Shown: positions 37,685-48,260, counted from the stretch's first letter. The stretch is DNA of 64,000 bases from Symbiodinium sp. CCMP2592 (GCA_905221615.1 CAJNDT010000308.1:183220-247219), one strand, 5' to 3'. The notes: generated by a model not told the origin, from the sequence alone. Numbers and translations: made by a program.

Positions 37685-38622
37685 GCACGATCTGACAGGA
37701 CGCCTTTTTTCAAGGTGCACTGTCACAAGTCTAGGGCAAGGTGCTTTTCTGAGCATCCGAAGTTGCCATGTCAGGTACTACCTGTATGCCATCATCGCAG
37801 TGAATGCGTTGTATTTTCTGGGCCGTGTGGTGATGTTCTGGTCTTCAATGGGCAAGTGGAATCTGCCTCTCGGCAAATTGGATAGGTATAGCACACTAGG
37901 AGCTAGCCAACGTAATCCACAACATTTCACAGAGCTGTTGCTGCAAGCGCCCGTACTTCGGCTCTACGAGTAGTGCTTGATACCTCTTGCATCACAAGAA
38001 GAGTTTCGAAACAAGTGGGGCGGCGGGCACTGACACTAGCATCTACAGAGGTTGAGATCAATCTCGAGCGCATGGCTTCTGAAGTGGTTTGCAACAGCGC
38101 AGTGTCCAGCAACGATGCGGGACAGTTTAGGACTTTCTCCGGCAAAAGTGTTTTGTTGTGGGACGTCGAGCTTTGGCTCTTCGTATGCCAAAGATCCACA
38201 CCCCCTGAACAACTTTATGGCTCAGCTTGTGTCTTGTCAACTTCTTGGTTCATACCACCCTCCATATAAAGCTGATGGACCCTAAACCGTAAACCCTAGT
38301 GTAAGCTTGTGTTGGACCTCTAGGCTCCAAGCCCACCCGGGCCCGGGAGCCGCCCCGAGCACTCGACCGCGTGCCCCTAGACACGGTGCTCCCAAGCCCT
38401 ATAGAACCCTAAAACTCCAAAGTCGAAACCCGAAAACCCTATGTAAATCCCAGAACCCTAAGCCCTAAACCCCATGTAAATCCTGGAAACCCCAAGCCCT
38501 AATCCTAAACCCTGCCATCTCAGGTGCGGCATGCTACTTTTCACTGGAGTGTCCTACTTCACGAGCGGGTACTCAGAAGTCGGGAGTGGGCAGTTTCCAG
38601 CGTTGAATTTTCTGGGCTTTTG
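37685..38622. other. Intergenic, no gene recognised
   Basis: Frames of 80-100 codons overlap at 37927-38285 on both strands without support. Degenerate CCCTAAA motifs lie at 38280-38520. Confidence 0.4.
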
Positions 38623-38718
38623 TTTAGGGTTTCAACTCTATAGCTGTTTAGGGTTTCAACTCTATAGCTGTTTAGGGTTTCAACTCTATAGCTGTTTAGT
38701 GTTTCAACTCTATAGCTG
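38623..38718. repeat. 24-bp minisatellite, four units, starting with TTTAGGG
   Basis: Each unit has TTTAGGG, then TTTCAACTCTATAGCTG. Units start at 38623, 38647, 38671 and 38695. Three are identical; the fourth has TTTAGTG. Confidence 0.95.
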
Positions 38719-38932
38719 ATCTATCTGTCTACCTGTCTATCTATCTCTCTACTTGCATCCATCCCTCTATCTCCCTCCCTTTCCCTCTCTCCCTCGCTCC
38801 GTCACTCCCTCTCTCTCTCTCTCTGTCTCTGTCTCTCGTTCTCCTTTTCTCTCTGTTTAGCTGCCTCCTGTCGCTTTCCCTCTCGTTTTTTCTCCATCTC
38901 TCCCTCCATCTCCCTCTTGCTTGCTCTTCTTT
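38719..38932. repeat. CT-rich degenerate microsatellite
   Basis: CTAT, CTCC, CTCT and CTGT units, ending in a splice acceptor-like TTCTTTTGCAG at about 38937. Confidence 0.85.
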
Positions 38933-40020
38933 TGCAGGTAAGCAGATGTGATATGTAAAGGATTCATGTCTACGGGTGCATGCATGCATGCCTGCATACA
39001 CACACACAGCCACACACACACACACATATTTCCATACATCACTTCGAATCCATATGCACATGCAGAATGTGCGAAGAGAAAGCCCTGAGCTATAGCGTTA
39101 CATGTATGTGGGTTGCTGAAGTAACAAGGTTCGGCGCCATCAAGAGCTCTCTGGAAATCGGAGCGAACTATGAGATGTACCTGGACTGATGCGGCATGTT
39201 TGCTCACGATCACCCCTAAACCATATCCCCTAAGCCTTCTTCATGGCGGAGACCTCAAGCCCTGTTTGGCAGAAGATCCTTTGTCCTTTCCGGCAGGACC
39301 TCTTCCTCGTCAACCTGGCAACACAAGCCCTGGTGTCTTGGAGAACTACAGCTTAGATTCCAAGATTGAGGGTGTGGGCGAGTTTGCAAGGGTTGGGCCG
39401 CAGATCACCAAAAAATGGGCTGGGAGGTAACCTTGAGCGACTACGGCTGGCTGCTGTATCTCGCAGTGGGGAACCCAGTGCCTGTTACCGCACGGTTGGA
39501 AATAGTAGGACTCTGCAATACCAACGAAAGAAACACTAGAGAAGCCTAGGACCTAAGAAACTACTGATACTGTATCATTCCTCAGGGTTTCTTCAGCGAT
39601 GATTCCTCACAGCAAACCGTATAGGAACCCTTAAATGCATGTGTGTGTATATATATATATATATGCACCGGTACCTACCTACCTACCTACCTATCTACGT
39701 ATGTATGTATGTTTGTTTGTATGTATGCTTGTATGTATGCAAAACATACATAACCTTTATAACATGTACCCCTTTGACGACAGGTTCCTGGCTATGCTGG
39801 CTGGAAGGTTGTGAAGCTTGTCATGGACTATGCTTGAGCCTCGGGCTGTCGACCGTGGGAGAACCGATATCCGGTGACTTCCCAATGCTCGAAGCCCCTA
39901 ACCCATGAATCCAAACCCCTAGACCTCAAACCCTGAACCCGGGCAGGTAGCTCTGACGGTCTGACGGGTGGATTCCTTGAGGATTTGCCCGCTCTTCTTT
40001 TTGAAGAAGGGGCCTCTTTC
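38933..40020. other. Intergenic with microsatellites, no gene recognised
   Basis: Short CA repeats lie at 38975-39030 and (TA)n, CTAC and GTAT repeats at 39642-39740. Confidence 0.5.
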
Positions 40021-40247
40021 AGTTAGAGTATACCTTGCCTATTTAGGCTAATAATGCCACCGCCAACCCATGATATGATCATTCCTGGAGTCCCCCCCAC
40101 ACTTCACCGATATATCACTACTACTTCCCCATTATCAACACACTAACCGTTACCCCATCTATTATCTCTAAGGTGGCATTATTAGCCTAAATAGGCAAGG
40201 GGTTCCTTGTAGAATTTGGTTCAGGGTTTGCAGTTGAGGGTTGTAAA
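40021..40247 (+). repeat. Repeat G, copy 1 (TIR element plus flank)
   Basis: An inner inverted pair CCTTGCCTATTTAGGCTAAT and ATTAGCCTAAATAGGCAAGG encloses ACCCATGATATGATCATTCC and a CCCC tract. Outer parts GTTAGAGTATA and GAATTTGGTTCAGGGTTT are also shared with the inverted copy at 46220-46459. Confidence 0.85.
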
Positions 40248-40931
40248 CCCTACGGTTCGACGGTATGACCCCGGGGTATTTCGGAGCTACCCCAAGGTAT
40301 TTCCCAGCTAGTCCGAGCTTCTACTGAATCAATCCTAAGCGGCACGAGTCCAACACACTCTAGCAAACTCGAGGACACACCCGAACGAACTTCAAGGACA
40401 CCCCGCGCCCACAAATCCGACCCAAGAAGCCAATCCTGAGGCAAGGAGCTAAGACCAAGAAGCCAAGATGCCAACCCCAATCCCAAGCCAAGAGCCAAGA
40501 AGCCAAGAAGCCAAGAAGCCAAGAAGCAAAGAAGCAAAGAAGCAAAGAAGCAAAGCAAGCCAAGAATCCCAAACAAAGAAGCCAACTACGGTGACCCAAG
40601 GCACCATCAAGTCCAAGCTACATCTATTCTAGCAAGTACGTGGTGAGCGTGTTGGCCCAACCCCTACCAGTACCCCAACTACAAATTCAGTGCCATGTTT
40701 TGAAAATCGCAAGGAACCTCTTGTAGCTGCCGAAATCAGGTTTGGGGTGTTTAGAATATAGGATCTTCAACATCCAGCACATGAACGTACCATGGCCGTG
40801 ATCTCGAGTCCTGTGGTATTCGCTTTTGTGTAGTTCAGCATGGCCACAGACAGGCCGACGATGTTGCCACAAAGCCCCTATGCTTCAACTCCCCAGTCGC
40901 ACCCACTTACTTTGGCCACTCGGGTGTCGCC
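40248..40931. other. Intergenic upstream of the 40932 gene
   Basis: It contains the 8-bp minisatellite at 40455-40572. The frames through it are Leu/Phe/Ala repeats from the minisatellite. Confidence 0.5.
40455..40572. repeat. 8-bp minisatellite (AAGAAGCC / AAGAAGCA)
   Basis: Tandem AAGAAGCC units pass into AAGAAGCA units. Confidence 0.9.
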
Positions 40932-41537
40932 ATGGCGTTAACCTTTGGGCAGCCAAGTGCTGGCACTGGTCAGCTAGCTTGGACACGTCCGTATGAGTCT
41001 GCCATGGAAGCATTTGCGAAGGCACAGTCACAGCTGGAAGCGCAACTTGCTAAGAAACCTCGAGATCCTGACGCCGTCAAATTTTTTGAAGGGAAGCTGG
41101 AAGATGCACGGAAGGACAAGGAGTTTGCGCAGACAATGCTTCAGCAATGCCAGGTTCTTTGCATGCCTAGTTTGTTAACCTTTTTTGGTGCTTCGGATTG
41201 TCCCTTTAGGCTCTTGGTGCAGCATCTTGCTTTGGAGCAAGTTGTCCTCAGTGCCCAGGCAGCACCTCGCTCCGAAGACATCCTGACCCAGATCGAGAAG
41301 TTGCTTGAAAAGAAGCTTGAGCACAGCAATGAGAAGCTTGAAATGAAGCTTGAGCACAGCAGTGAGAAGCTTGAAAAGAAGCTTGAGCCTCTCTGGGAAG
41401 CCATGTTCGTGCCCGTTGCCAAGAGTGTTCGCACAGTAGAGACTGACGTGGAAGTGCGTCAAGCCTGTGTTGAGCATCATGGCAAGGTGAAGGAATGTTT
41501 GATTCTCCGACATCTGCACGGGAAAAGTGCCAAGTAA
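40932..41537 (+). CDS. Unrecognised protein with 11-residue coiled-coil repeats
   Basis: ATG at 40932 in a good context (GCCATGG), 201 codons. Residues about 20-75 are an Ala/Lys/Glu helix. At residues about 118-155 an 11-residue unit, EKKLEHSNEKL, is repeated about three times, a strong amphipathic helix. Between them (about 41154-41222) the composition changes to Cys/Phe/Leu with a pyrimidine tract ending CCCTTTAG and then GGTGCAG. If the last is used, a 69-base intron starting after CAG (GTTCTT donor) could be removed in frame. The protein may therefore be 201 or about 178 residues. I do not know the family. Confidence 0.55.
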   Translation: MALTFGQPSAGTGQLAWTRPYESAMEAFAKAQSQLEAQLAKKPRDPDAVKFFEGKLEDARKDKEFAQTMLQQCQVLCMPSLLTFFGASDCPFRLLVQHLALEQVVLSAQAAPRSEDILTQIEKLLEKKLEHSNEKLEMKLEHSSEKLEKKLEPLWEAMFVPVAKSVRTVETDVEVRQACVEHHGKVKECLILRHLHGKSAK

Positions 41538-41600
41538 TGCAGTAAAAACATTTGCACGGCTCACATCTACAACAAGGACCACGATGCTCCTGCTCAGACC

Positions 41601-42104
41601 ATGGCGTTTGACGTCAACGACCCCAAGAACACGCTCCTGCTACTGCGGCACTACGAGCTAGAGTTTGACAGAGGACGTTTGATGCTCATGCCTGTCGAGG
41701 TGGGTCAGACTGCCAAAGTGCCATTGTCGTTGGTGCTTAAAGTATACATCCATGACGAGCTGAAGGCTGAGAATGTTTGGACCGTTAGCATAGCTGACCG
41801 AAACTACGTTTGGCACGAGGAAGTGCAAGTCCAGGGTCGAAAGGGCGGGTGGCGTTCACTGATTTTCAAAGACTTGCATCTTAAAACATACAATGCTGCG
41901 CCAGTCTACATGAGATCTCTGTTCCTGAAAGCTGTTGGTGCGCACAAGGCCCACCCACAGCACATGCCAAACCTACGGGAATCTCTACAGAATTTCCAAT
42001 CAAGATGTCTGACTTGGGGTCAGCAGTTCGGCAACCGTTGGTCTGAGCAGGATCGGCAGGTCGGTAGTGTCCCATATGAAAAGCTTTTTGATGAAGTGTC
42101 TTAG
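41601..42104 (+). CDS. Unrecognised protein of 167 residues
   Basis: ATG at 41601 in a good context (ACCATGG), ending at TAG 42102. It starts 63 bases after the previous stop in the same direction and in the same frame (both starts divide alike by three), so it could be a later exon or readthrough part of the same gene. The sequence alternates hydrophobic and charged residues in a beta-like pattern (LSLVLKVYIHDELK), with Trp at several positions. No family recognised and no signal or membrane segment. Confidence 0.5.
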   Translation: MAFDVNDPKNTLLLLRHYELEFDRGRLMLMPVEVGQTAKVPLSLVLKVYIHDELKAENVWTVSIADRNYVWHEEVQVQGRKGGWRSLIFKDLHLKTYNAAPVYMRSLFLKAVGAHKAHPQHMPNLRESLQNFQSRCLTWGQQFGNRWSEQDRQVGSVPYEKLFDEVS

Positions 42105-42699
42105 TGTGTCACCCGATACCGGTTGCAAGCGGCATGGCAGCATAGGGGCACATCGAGGTTGCGACAACAGGGAACCTTGATTGCTTCCTGGAGAATTTTA
42201 CCACAAGTGTGTTTTTGTTGCAGGTGCCCGTTCCAGAATCTGTCAAGCCCTAAGCTGAGGCGCAGCGCCACACATCCCGGTGCAAAAGCATCATGCGCTG
42301 ATGCAAACCTTGTGATGTAGTTGTTTCCTCTCCCGCCGTTGTTGTGACACATGTCATCATTGCTCACGTACATCACGTCAATGGTTACGCAGTCGTGGAA
42401 GAAGAAGCCCGGGTGCATTCAGAGAGCGTGAGCAAGCAGTGCAAAAAGTGCCGAAAAGGCTGCGCAGTGCTTCGAAGAAATCCTCAGGGTTTTGACTGCC
42501 TCTACCTCCCCCTCCCCGAGTGACCTCTTGACATGTGATGCTATGACCGTCGACCTCACCTACCACTACCAGCCTTTGGGTAGTACATGCTCCTCTTCTC
42601 GTTTTCGTGCATCGAATCTCTACACCCGTGAAACCCAATTAGAGCTAGTTTATGATTCTATAACCGCCTTGTGCTTCCCTCGATGCACCGCAACAAGTT
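42105..42699. other. Intergenic, nothing recognised
   Basis: Host-like composition up to about 42690, then a sudden turn to AT-rich sequence. Confidence 0.5.
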
Positions 42700-42787
42700 G
42701 GTAAAGTATGGCAAAAACTATGTAAACCACAAAACACAATTCAAATCACAATAGGGTTGACAAAAGAGGGGTAGCCAATTTTCGGGC

Positions 42788-43680
42788 TTAGGACGAGATA
42801 GAACTTTTTAACAACTCAAATCGCAAATATGCCCTATTGGTATCTTCAACGTAATAGTACTTTTGACCCAATTTTTCATCAATTCCTTCTATGGTATAAA
42901 CATTTTGTGACCAATTTGATACACGTTCTTTTTCGTTGGGTTTCCTCTTCCTGAATATCTTAACTTCATCACCAACACTTAACTCAGGATATACCCGATT
43001 TCGTTTAGCATTCATATTTAAGTGCAGTTTAACCTTTAATTCGTTACTCGGTTTTCTGGCATCCTTTGGGGTGAAGCCGGTCGCCGAATGCTTCATTTTA
43101 TTATTATACGTTAATAATATATCAAAAGTATAATCGGTCCATTGGATATTGTGTTTACCCTTTTCCTGATCCGCCTGAACACGCCGATATAATAAATCTT
43201 TGAACGTCCTAATAGCTCTTTCGCTAGATTTGGATGAGCCCTAGTCCTGTGATGTTCAATGTCTGTTCTTGTAAATACTTTTGTATTGCCTCCTTGTTCA
43301 TTGCTCCTTCGTCGTCTGTATATATTATTTTTGGTTTCTTTGCCATCTTGTTTAAGCGCTCAATCATCCCACTCGCTAAATCTTCTTCTTTCTTACCTTT
43401 AATAGCCACGACGTGCATGAATTTATCAAATATATCAATCATTAACATCCCTACTCTAAATTTCTGATCTTTCAAGTCATTAATCAAAAAAAGATCCATC
43501 TTTTTCTCATATGCTGAATGCGAGGCGACAAAGCTGTTTGAACCGACGGGCTTTCGCTTTTGAAAAACATTATTCCTAAAAACTCGTTAATATCAGACAT
43601 TGTGATGGTGTTGTCTTTCTCCCGCGCTTCTTCTAAAGTCCGGCTTTTTTAACCAAGCCCCGCGCGATCAAACTATACAT
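42788..43680 (-). pseudogene. Polinton/virophage-type integrase, frameshifted
   Basis: Read on the minus strand, the pieces come in the right order in different frames. About 43680-43570 gives a helical N-terminal part with DNTITMSDINEFLG. Then, ending at 43224, come GSNSFVASHSAYEKKMDLFL (the IDLF-type first catalytic Asp), MIDIFDKFMHVVAIKGKK and KIIYTDDEGA (second Asp). 43240-42788 gives SSERAIRTFKDLLYRR, with the Glu of the D,D-E triad, then ILLTYNN, a HSATGFTPKDA motif and a C-terminal SH3/chromo-like part (YPELSVGDEVKIFRKRK). At least two frame changes (about 43560 and 43225-43240) break it. The order and motifs are those of the rve integrases of Polintons and virophages rather than of copia elements. 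It is not the integrase of the central retrotransposon. Confidence 0.7.
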
Positions 43681-43754
43681 CATTAACAATTTTTTTGTTT
43701 CTCACTCATATAAAAAACAAAAGCAAATAATGGTTTAATAATTAAATTAAACCA

Positions 43755-44072
43755 TCATGCACCATCCATCGGCTTTATGATCTTGAACTTGCTCATATCA
43801 TATTTGGGTGTGCCACGCTTTGCTTTAAAAGGCCTTTTTGCATTCATTATTTCAGACAGCAATTCTTCTGTCAACTCATCGGGGTTCAAGTTGATACTGT
43901 TAGCTTCTTCATACTCCTTGATCTTTTTTCTCTGATTGTGTCGTAGTGCAGATTCTCGTTTCTTTTGTATATATTTTTCATCATTTCCGCGCTTGTTGTA
44001 ATACAATCTGCTGTATATGGCGAGTTGCTCTTTGATTTCATCCAATGTCATATCCTCGGGGTTTTTACTCAT
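43755..44072 (-). CDS. Small charged protein of the AT-rich island, unrecognised
   Basis: 105 codons with an ATG at 44072. Highly Lys/Glu/Asn-rich, helical in the first 70 residues (KEQLAIYSRLYYNKR), with a short basic Pro/Gly stretch near the end. It lies upstream of the broken integrase on the same strand, about 75 bases from its N-terminal piece. Composition matches the island. Function unknown. Confidence 0.5.
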   Translation of the reverse strand: MSKNPEDMTLDEIKEQLAIYSRLYYNKRGNDEKYIQKKRESALRHNQRKKIKEYEEANSINLNPDELTEELLSEIMNAKRPFKAKRGTPKYDMSKFKIIKPMDGA

Positions 44073-44206
44073 ATTATATTATACTATACTATATATAAAT
44101 TCTTATCTTTAGACATATTTCTATACATTAAAAACATTTAATATCCTAAAAGACATCTTTGGGAAATTACACTTAAAGATTTAATAATATATAGTTTAAT
44201 TATATT

Positions 44207-44985
44207 AGTATAAGTCCAAAGCCATTAAGCGTAATACGGAAGCACTACAAACATTTTATAACAACAGACGAAGCCGCACCGACCAAGACAACAGAACAAA
44301 AGTTCAAAATATAACTAACTTATATTCAGATCGTAAGATCGCCCAATTCACCACAGCAGACAATTTAATCAGGAAACTCACCACCGCAAAAACAGACAAA
44401 GAAAAAACTAAAGCGGAAAAAGACTACAACAAGATTTATGACAAACATAAGGATAAAGAACAACTAGGTCAGAGAATGGCACAAGCAAAAGAAGACAACA
44501 AACGAACGAGAAGAACCAATCCAACAAAACCACGAAAATATTCAATCAATGTTCATTTATACCAACTGAAGACAGAATCACACCAAGGATTATCAGTATC
44601 TTTCAGAGACAGCAGGGGTAGGGCATACGTTCCTATTTATATGCGTGATCTATCAGCCAATGTAGCCACAACACCGCGGGTTGAAAACCTAGCGGGGAGA
44701 CGAATATTTAGAGACGAGAAGCCCGACACAAAAACATTTCATAGGCTCAAGATGTTATTAATGACAGATGACAGTTTTAAAGCAGATGTCGGTTCTGCCG
44801 AAAGTTCCATTGCTTGTATTAAAGTTAATTACGCCGAAAGGGTAGATAATGCCGATGCTTTCAAGCCACAAGACGAAGAACTAACAAACACAGAGAATGT
44901 CAGTATGTATCACAGATATATTCAGACACCTTTAGATCCACAGTATGAGACCTTTAAGGAAGCCATTAAAATAGAACTACAGTAG
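44207..44985 (+). pseudogene. Truncated large protein of the AT-rich island
   Basis: The frame is open from 44207, just after a TAG, to a stop at 44983-44985, but the first ATG is only at 44476. The part before that ATG is clearly coding in style (KRNTEALQTFYNNRRSRTDQ, then a Lys-rich helix), so the true start is lost. After the basic linker comes a globular-looking part (INVHLYQLKTE, PIYMRDLSANVATTP, SMYHRYIQTPLDPQYETF). It ends abruptly after a helix, so the C-terminal part is probably missing too. It is likely the N-terminal portion of a large viral or transposon protein; the family is not recognised. Confidence 0.5.
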
Positions 44986-45375
44986 AACATTATGTTAAAC
45001 ACCCGATGAAAACGGCATATTTAAAACAAGCCCACAAGATAATGAAGGTGTTGATACAGCCACCACCGGGTGGGGATCGCGAAAGCCTAAGTGAGAAGAG
45101 AGATTAGAAAAAGTGGAGGAGGATGTTGAAAGGATAGACAAAGATGTAAATATTTTGATTATGGATTAAAAATCTCGTGTATATTGACAGGCCATCATGG
45201 CATAAAAGCCCCCAATCAAAACAGAAGAAGGCAGTGAGCCAATGCCCGCGTGTGCCTAGCAGGTTCTACAGGGTCAGAGGCAAATCATAAGAGTTTGGTA
45301 ATGACATTAATTCGTAAATAGTTTCGTTAAATCTTAAGGAACCAGTGCAAATTTTCATAAGTCGCATTATGAAAA

Positions 45376-45588
45376 GTGTATATAATAATAATAAAAGTAG
45401 ATAAGATATTAGTTGATTTTGAACCATATACTGAAACAAGTAATATTAATACTAGGAAGTGTTACCGTTGTAAGCAAGTCAAAGACATTGACTGTTTCAA
45501 GCGTTGCTATTGTGCCGGTAAGCATTCTTATTGTTATGTTAAATACATTGCGACTTGTTCGGAATGCTTGGATAAATCTGTCAAGTAA
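45376..45588 (+). pseudogene. Cys-rich zinc-ribbon-like fragment
   Basis: 70 codons starting at GTG with no ATG in the frame. KCYRCKQVKDIDCFKR and a later CSEC follow the C-x2-C...F...C-x2-C pattern of small zinc ribbons linked to HNH nucleases and viral proteins. Probably a fragment of a longer gene. Confidence 0.35.
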
Positions 45589-45667
45589 ACCGCGATGCAG
45601 TAAATCTTAAGAAAATAGTTTTTTGAGGAAAATGACTTAAAATAACAACTTATATATTACCGTAGTA

Positions 45668-46123
45668 ATGAGTGAGAGTGAATATGAAAGTGAGAGTGAC
45701 GATGAAACATATTTGTTTTATAATGAGATACATAAGTTCAATTACTTCCATAGATGTGATAAGTGTATCCCCGTTAAGAACATGCAGAAAACTTTACTAG
45801 GTAAATGCGATGTCTTAAATATTTGTAAAGATCAGATTGTAGACTACTATGCTTGTGACAAATGTTGTAAGTTAAGGAATTTGTTCGATGATTATATATT
45901 GCCCTTTACTAAGTTAAACAAATATCCAGACTATGATGAAGTTCATAAAAAGAAAATTTTTATAGCCAAAGAAGAGTATACACTTGAGATACATAGCGAA
46001 ATGAAAACAATGTATGAGAACCTAGATACATTTGACTTCTACAAATGGCATCAGGAGAAAAAGAAATATTTTAAAGATGTTATGTGGTTATTTTTGAAAT
46101 TATCACAGAGTATCTTTTTTTGA
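45668..46123 (+). CDS. Cys-rich acidic small protein of the AT-rich island
   Basis: ATG at 45668 and 151 codons. The first 13 residues are Ser/Glu/Asp. HRCDKCIPVKNM and YYACDKCCKL give two C-x2-C pairs, with single Cys between them, suggesting one zinc site. The rest is Lys/Tyr/Phe-rich and helical. The frame is intact and has the island's AT-rich codon use. The motif TAAATCTTAAG occurs upstream of both this frame (45602) and the previous one (45328). Family not recognised. Confidence 0.5.
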   Translation: MSESEYESESDDETYLFYNEIHKFNYFHRCDKCIPVKNMQKTLLGKCDVLNICKDQIVDYYACDKCCKLRNLFDDYILPFTKLNKYPDYDEVHKKKIFIAKEEYTLEIHSEMKTMYENLDTFDFYKWHQEKKKYFKDVMWLFLKLSQSIFF

Positions 46124-46219
46124 AATGATCGTTCAGAATTCTCAATAGATAGTCTCCTCAAAACGCATAGTTATAATGTAATTATAATACATAAGCAGTT
46201 ATATATTATAATTACTTTT

Positions 46220-46459
46220 TTTACAACCCTTAACCCTAAACCCTGAACCAAATTCTACAAGGAACCCTTCGCCTATTTTGAGTATTAATGCCACCTTAGA
46301 GATAGTAGATGGGGCAATGGTTATTCCTAGAATTGCATTGATAATGGGGTAGTAGTAGTAGTGATATAATGTGTGGAGTGCGGGGGGGACCCTAGGAATG
46401 ATCATCTAATGGGTTGGCGGTGGCATTATTAGCCTAAATAGGCAAGGTATACTCTAACT
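46220..46459 (-). repeat. Repeat G, copy 2 (inverted)
   Basis: Reverse complement of 40021-40247 along its whole length, including the outer TTAGAGTATACC and the TTGTAGAATTTGGTTCAGGG parts, with scattered differences and a TAG-triplet expansion in the middle. Confidence 0.85.
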
Positions 46460-47639
46460 CTTTCACCCTCCTCCAAGAAACTCCCATGCAGCGAGAGCGC
46501 GGGAAGGAAGGGAGGGAGCGGACGGTGCCCCGACGGCGAGTTTGCTGCCAAGGTCTTCACTCCCACTGATCAAGAGATGGCAGAGAACGACCCGGAGGCT
46601 AGTTCTGTTTACGCTCAAGATTTGGCAGTTCAGCATTGCCGTGTCTTGCCGCGCAGTACAAGAAGCGGATGGAGAAGAAGGAGAAGAAAGCGGAACGTCA
46701 AAAGTTCAAGGTGCACCACTGGGATTCTCTAGGTCCAGGATGACCCATGGCCGTCTTCAGATGTCATGAACGGACCAAGGTTGTCAAGCACTGATGCGCG
46801 GCCTGGCCCAAACGTTGGCTGCTGCAGCTCTTGACTGAAGCAAAGGTCGTCTTTCTTCATGGAAAAAGGCGGACTCCCAGATTAGATAGAAGCCACATCA
46901 TCAAGAGTTTCACCGGGACTTTATCTTGCAAGTTTGTGGGTTTTAGTATATAATAGTATATCATAGTATACCATAGTGATGTGTATATATATATATGTGG
47001 TTTGTGGTAGCCTCTGGCTCAAGAGGGCCTGTTGGGTCGTGAGACAAAAGCCGTTCATCGACCCGAAAGATCTCAGGCCACAGGCGTGTTGGGCTTTCGG
47101 GAAGCAATGGACGGGCCGGGCTTAAAGGTTTAGGTCTTAGGGTTTCCCTTGTAAGGGATCCTGTAAGCAACGGTTGAAATAAGGGATCTGTAGGGTTTAG
47201 GGTTTTTTGGTCTTAGGGTTCAGGGTTTCGGGTGGGTATGCTGCCTTGGCAAGAACAGCCATAGGGCGATCGAGGGCATCCGTATGCATCGCAAGGCTGC
47301 CATTACAATCCCTAAAACGCATGGAAGCGAAGATGCAAAGATCTCTTTGATGTTTCTTGCATCTCACACGGCGAAATCATAATGTTTGGCTTCGAAGTGT
47401 AGGGTGTCGGTCCGTTAAAGGCCAAGACCAGCACCCAAAACCAAATTCCCCGAGAGCGCCAGACTCCGAACTGTGAAAACCCAATGCCCTTCATGTAAAA
47501 AATTACGCAAAAGCCCTCAGGCGCCGAAGCTCGGGTTTAGGGCTTCGGGCTACTCCGCTCCAGGGCGCTGAGCTGCCTTTGAGCTTCGTCTTTGGGAGCC
47601 AAAAAGTGCGCCCGATGACGGGGGGTCTAGGCGTGTAAA
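46460..47639. other. Intergenic, no gene recognised
   Basis: Host-like composition returns. TTTAGGG-like motifs lie at 47125-47235. Confidence 0.5.
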
Positions 47640-47721
47640 ATATAGGGGCCTCAATCTATACTATTTTGGGGGGCCTTATTATAAGTATAGTATGATTGGC
47701 CCTAAAGCCCTATCCTAGATT
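47640..47721. repeat. TIR element family E, copy 8 (right end eroded)
   Basis: ATATAGGGGCCTCAATCTAT, ACTATTTTGGGGGGCCTTAT and a decayed right end. Confidence 0.65.
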
Positions 47722-48260
47722 AGTTGCTGCAACAGTTTGCGGTTTGGAGTGTAAGCTTGAGCTTTTGACGTTGTGGGCTTGAGTGTCGTCGGGTCCAGGG
47801 CTTTATGGAGCACCTGAGAGAAACTACACAGCAAACTGGTGCCCTGCGAAGGTACAATTCGATGAAGCTGCTATCCCTCATCATCTACAGGTGGCAGGAG
47901 GCCTCCCACCAAGCAAATCAAGGCAGAGAGAGAGCTACATGTCTGCGACTGCAGCATGCTTGCCCGCCCGCCCTACCCCCACTCCACAGGCCCCTCCATC
48001 TTCCTCGCACATTGCGATTGGCTGGGGAAGCTACAGCCCCTCAAAAGCCCTGTAACCCTCAAACCCAAGATCCAAAGGCCATGAACCCGAAAACCCATCC
48101 GCGGAGGACAACAGTCTTGAGCTGGTGACCTGCGAAGAACTGTCGTGGCCTCGTGCTCACGGATGACATATGGGGAAAGGTGGGCGGAAAGGAAGGCAGT
48201 CACACAGCGAGAGAGAGGGAGAGAGAGAGAGAGAGAGCCTGGTGTTTTTTCGATCATATA
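47722..48260. other. Intergenic with a GA microsatellite
   Basis: (GA)n at 48208-48238. No gene recognised. Confidence 0.5.

Larger units (their letters stand above)
42700..46200. mobile_element. AT-rich island, remnant of a Polinton-like/virophage-like element
   Basis: The base composition changes sharply to AT-rich with AT-ending codons, unlike all genes around it. The island holds a decayed retroviral-type integrase of the kind found in Polintons, Polinton-like viruses and virophages, a small Lys/Glu-rich protein, a truncated larger protein and Cys-rich small proteins. No capsid, DNA polymerase B, ATPase or protease gene was found, so at most part of an element remains. Assignment rests on the integrase; the host of the element would be the protist itself. 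Confidence 0.6.

Noticed and set aside
38623-38718. Possible CRISPR-like direct repeats
   Set aside because: Units are contiguous with no spacers; a minisatellite in a eukaryotic genome.
40021-46459. Calling the inverted repeat G pair the terminal repeats of a complete Polinton
   Set aside because: Each copy has its own inner inverted pair, the left 2.5 kb has host-like composition, and core Polinton genes are missing; kept as a finding only.
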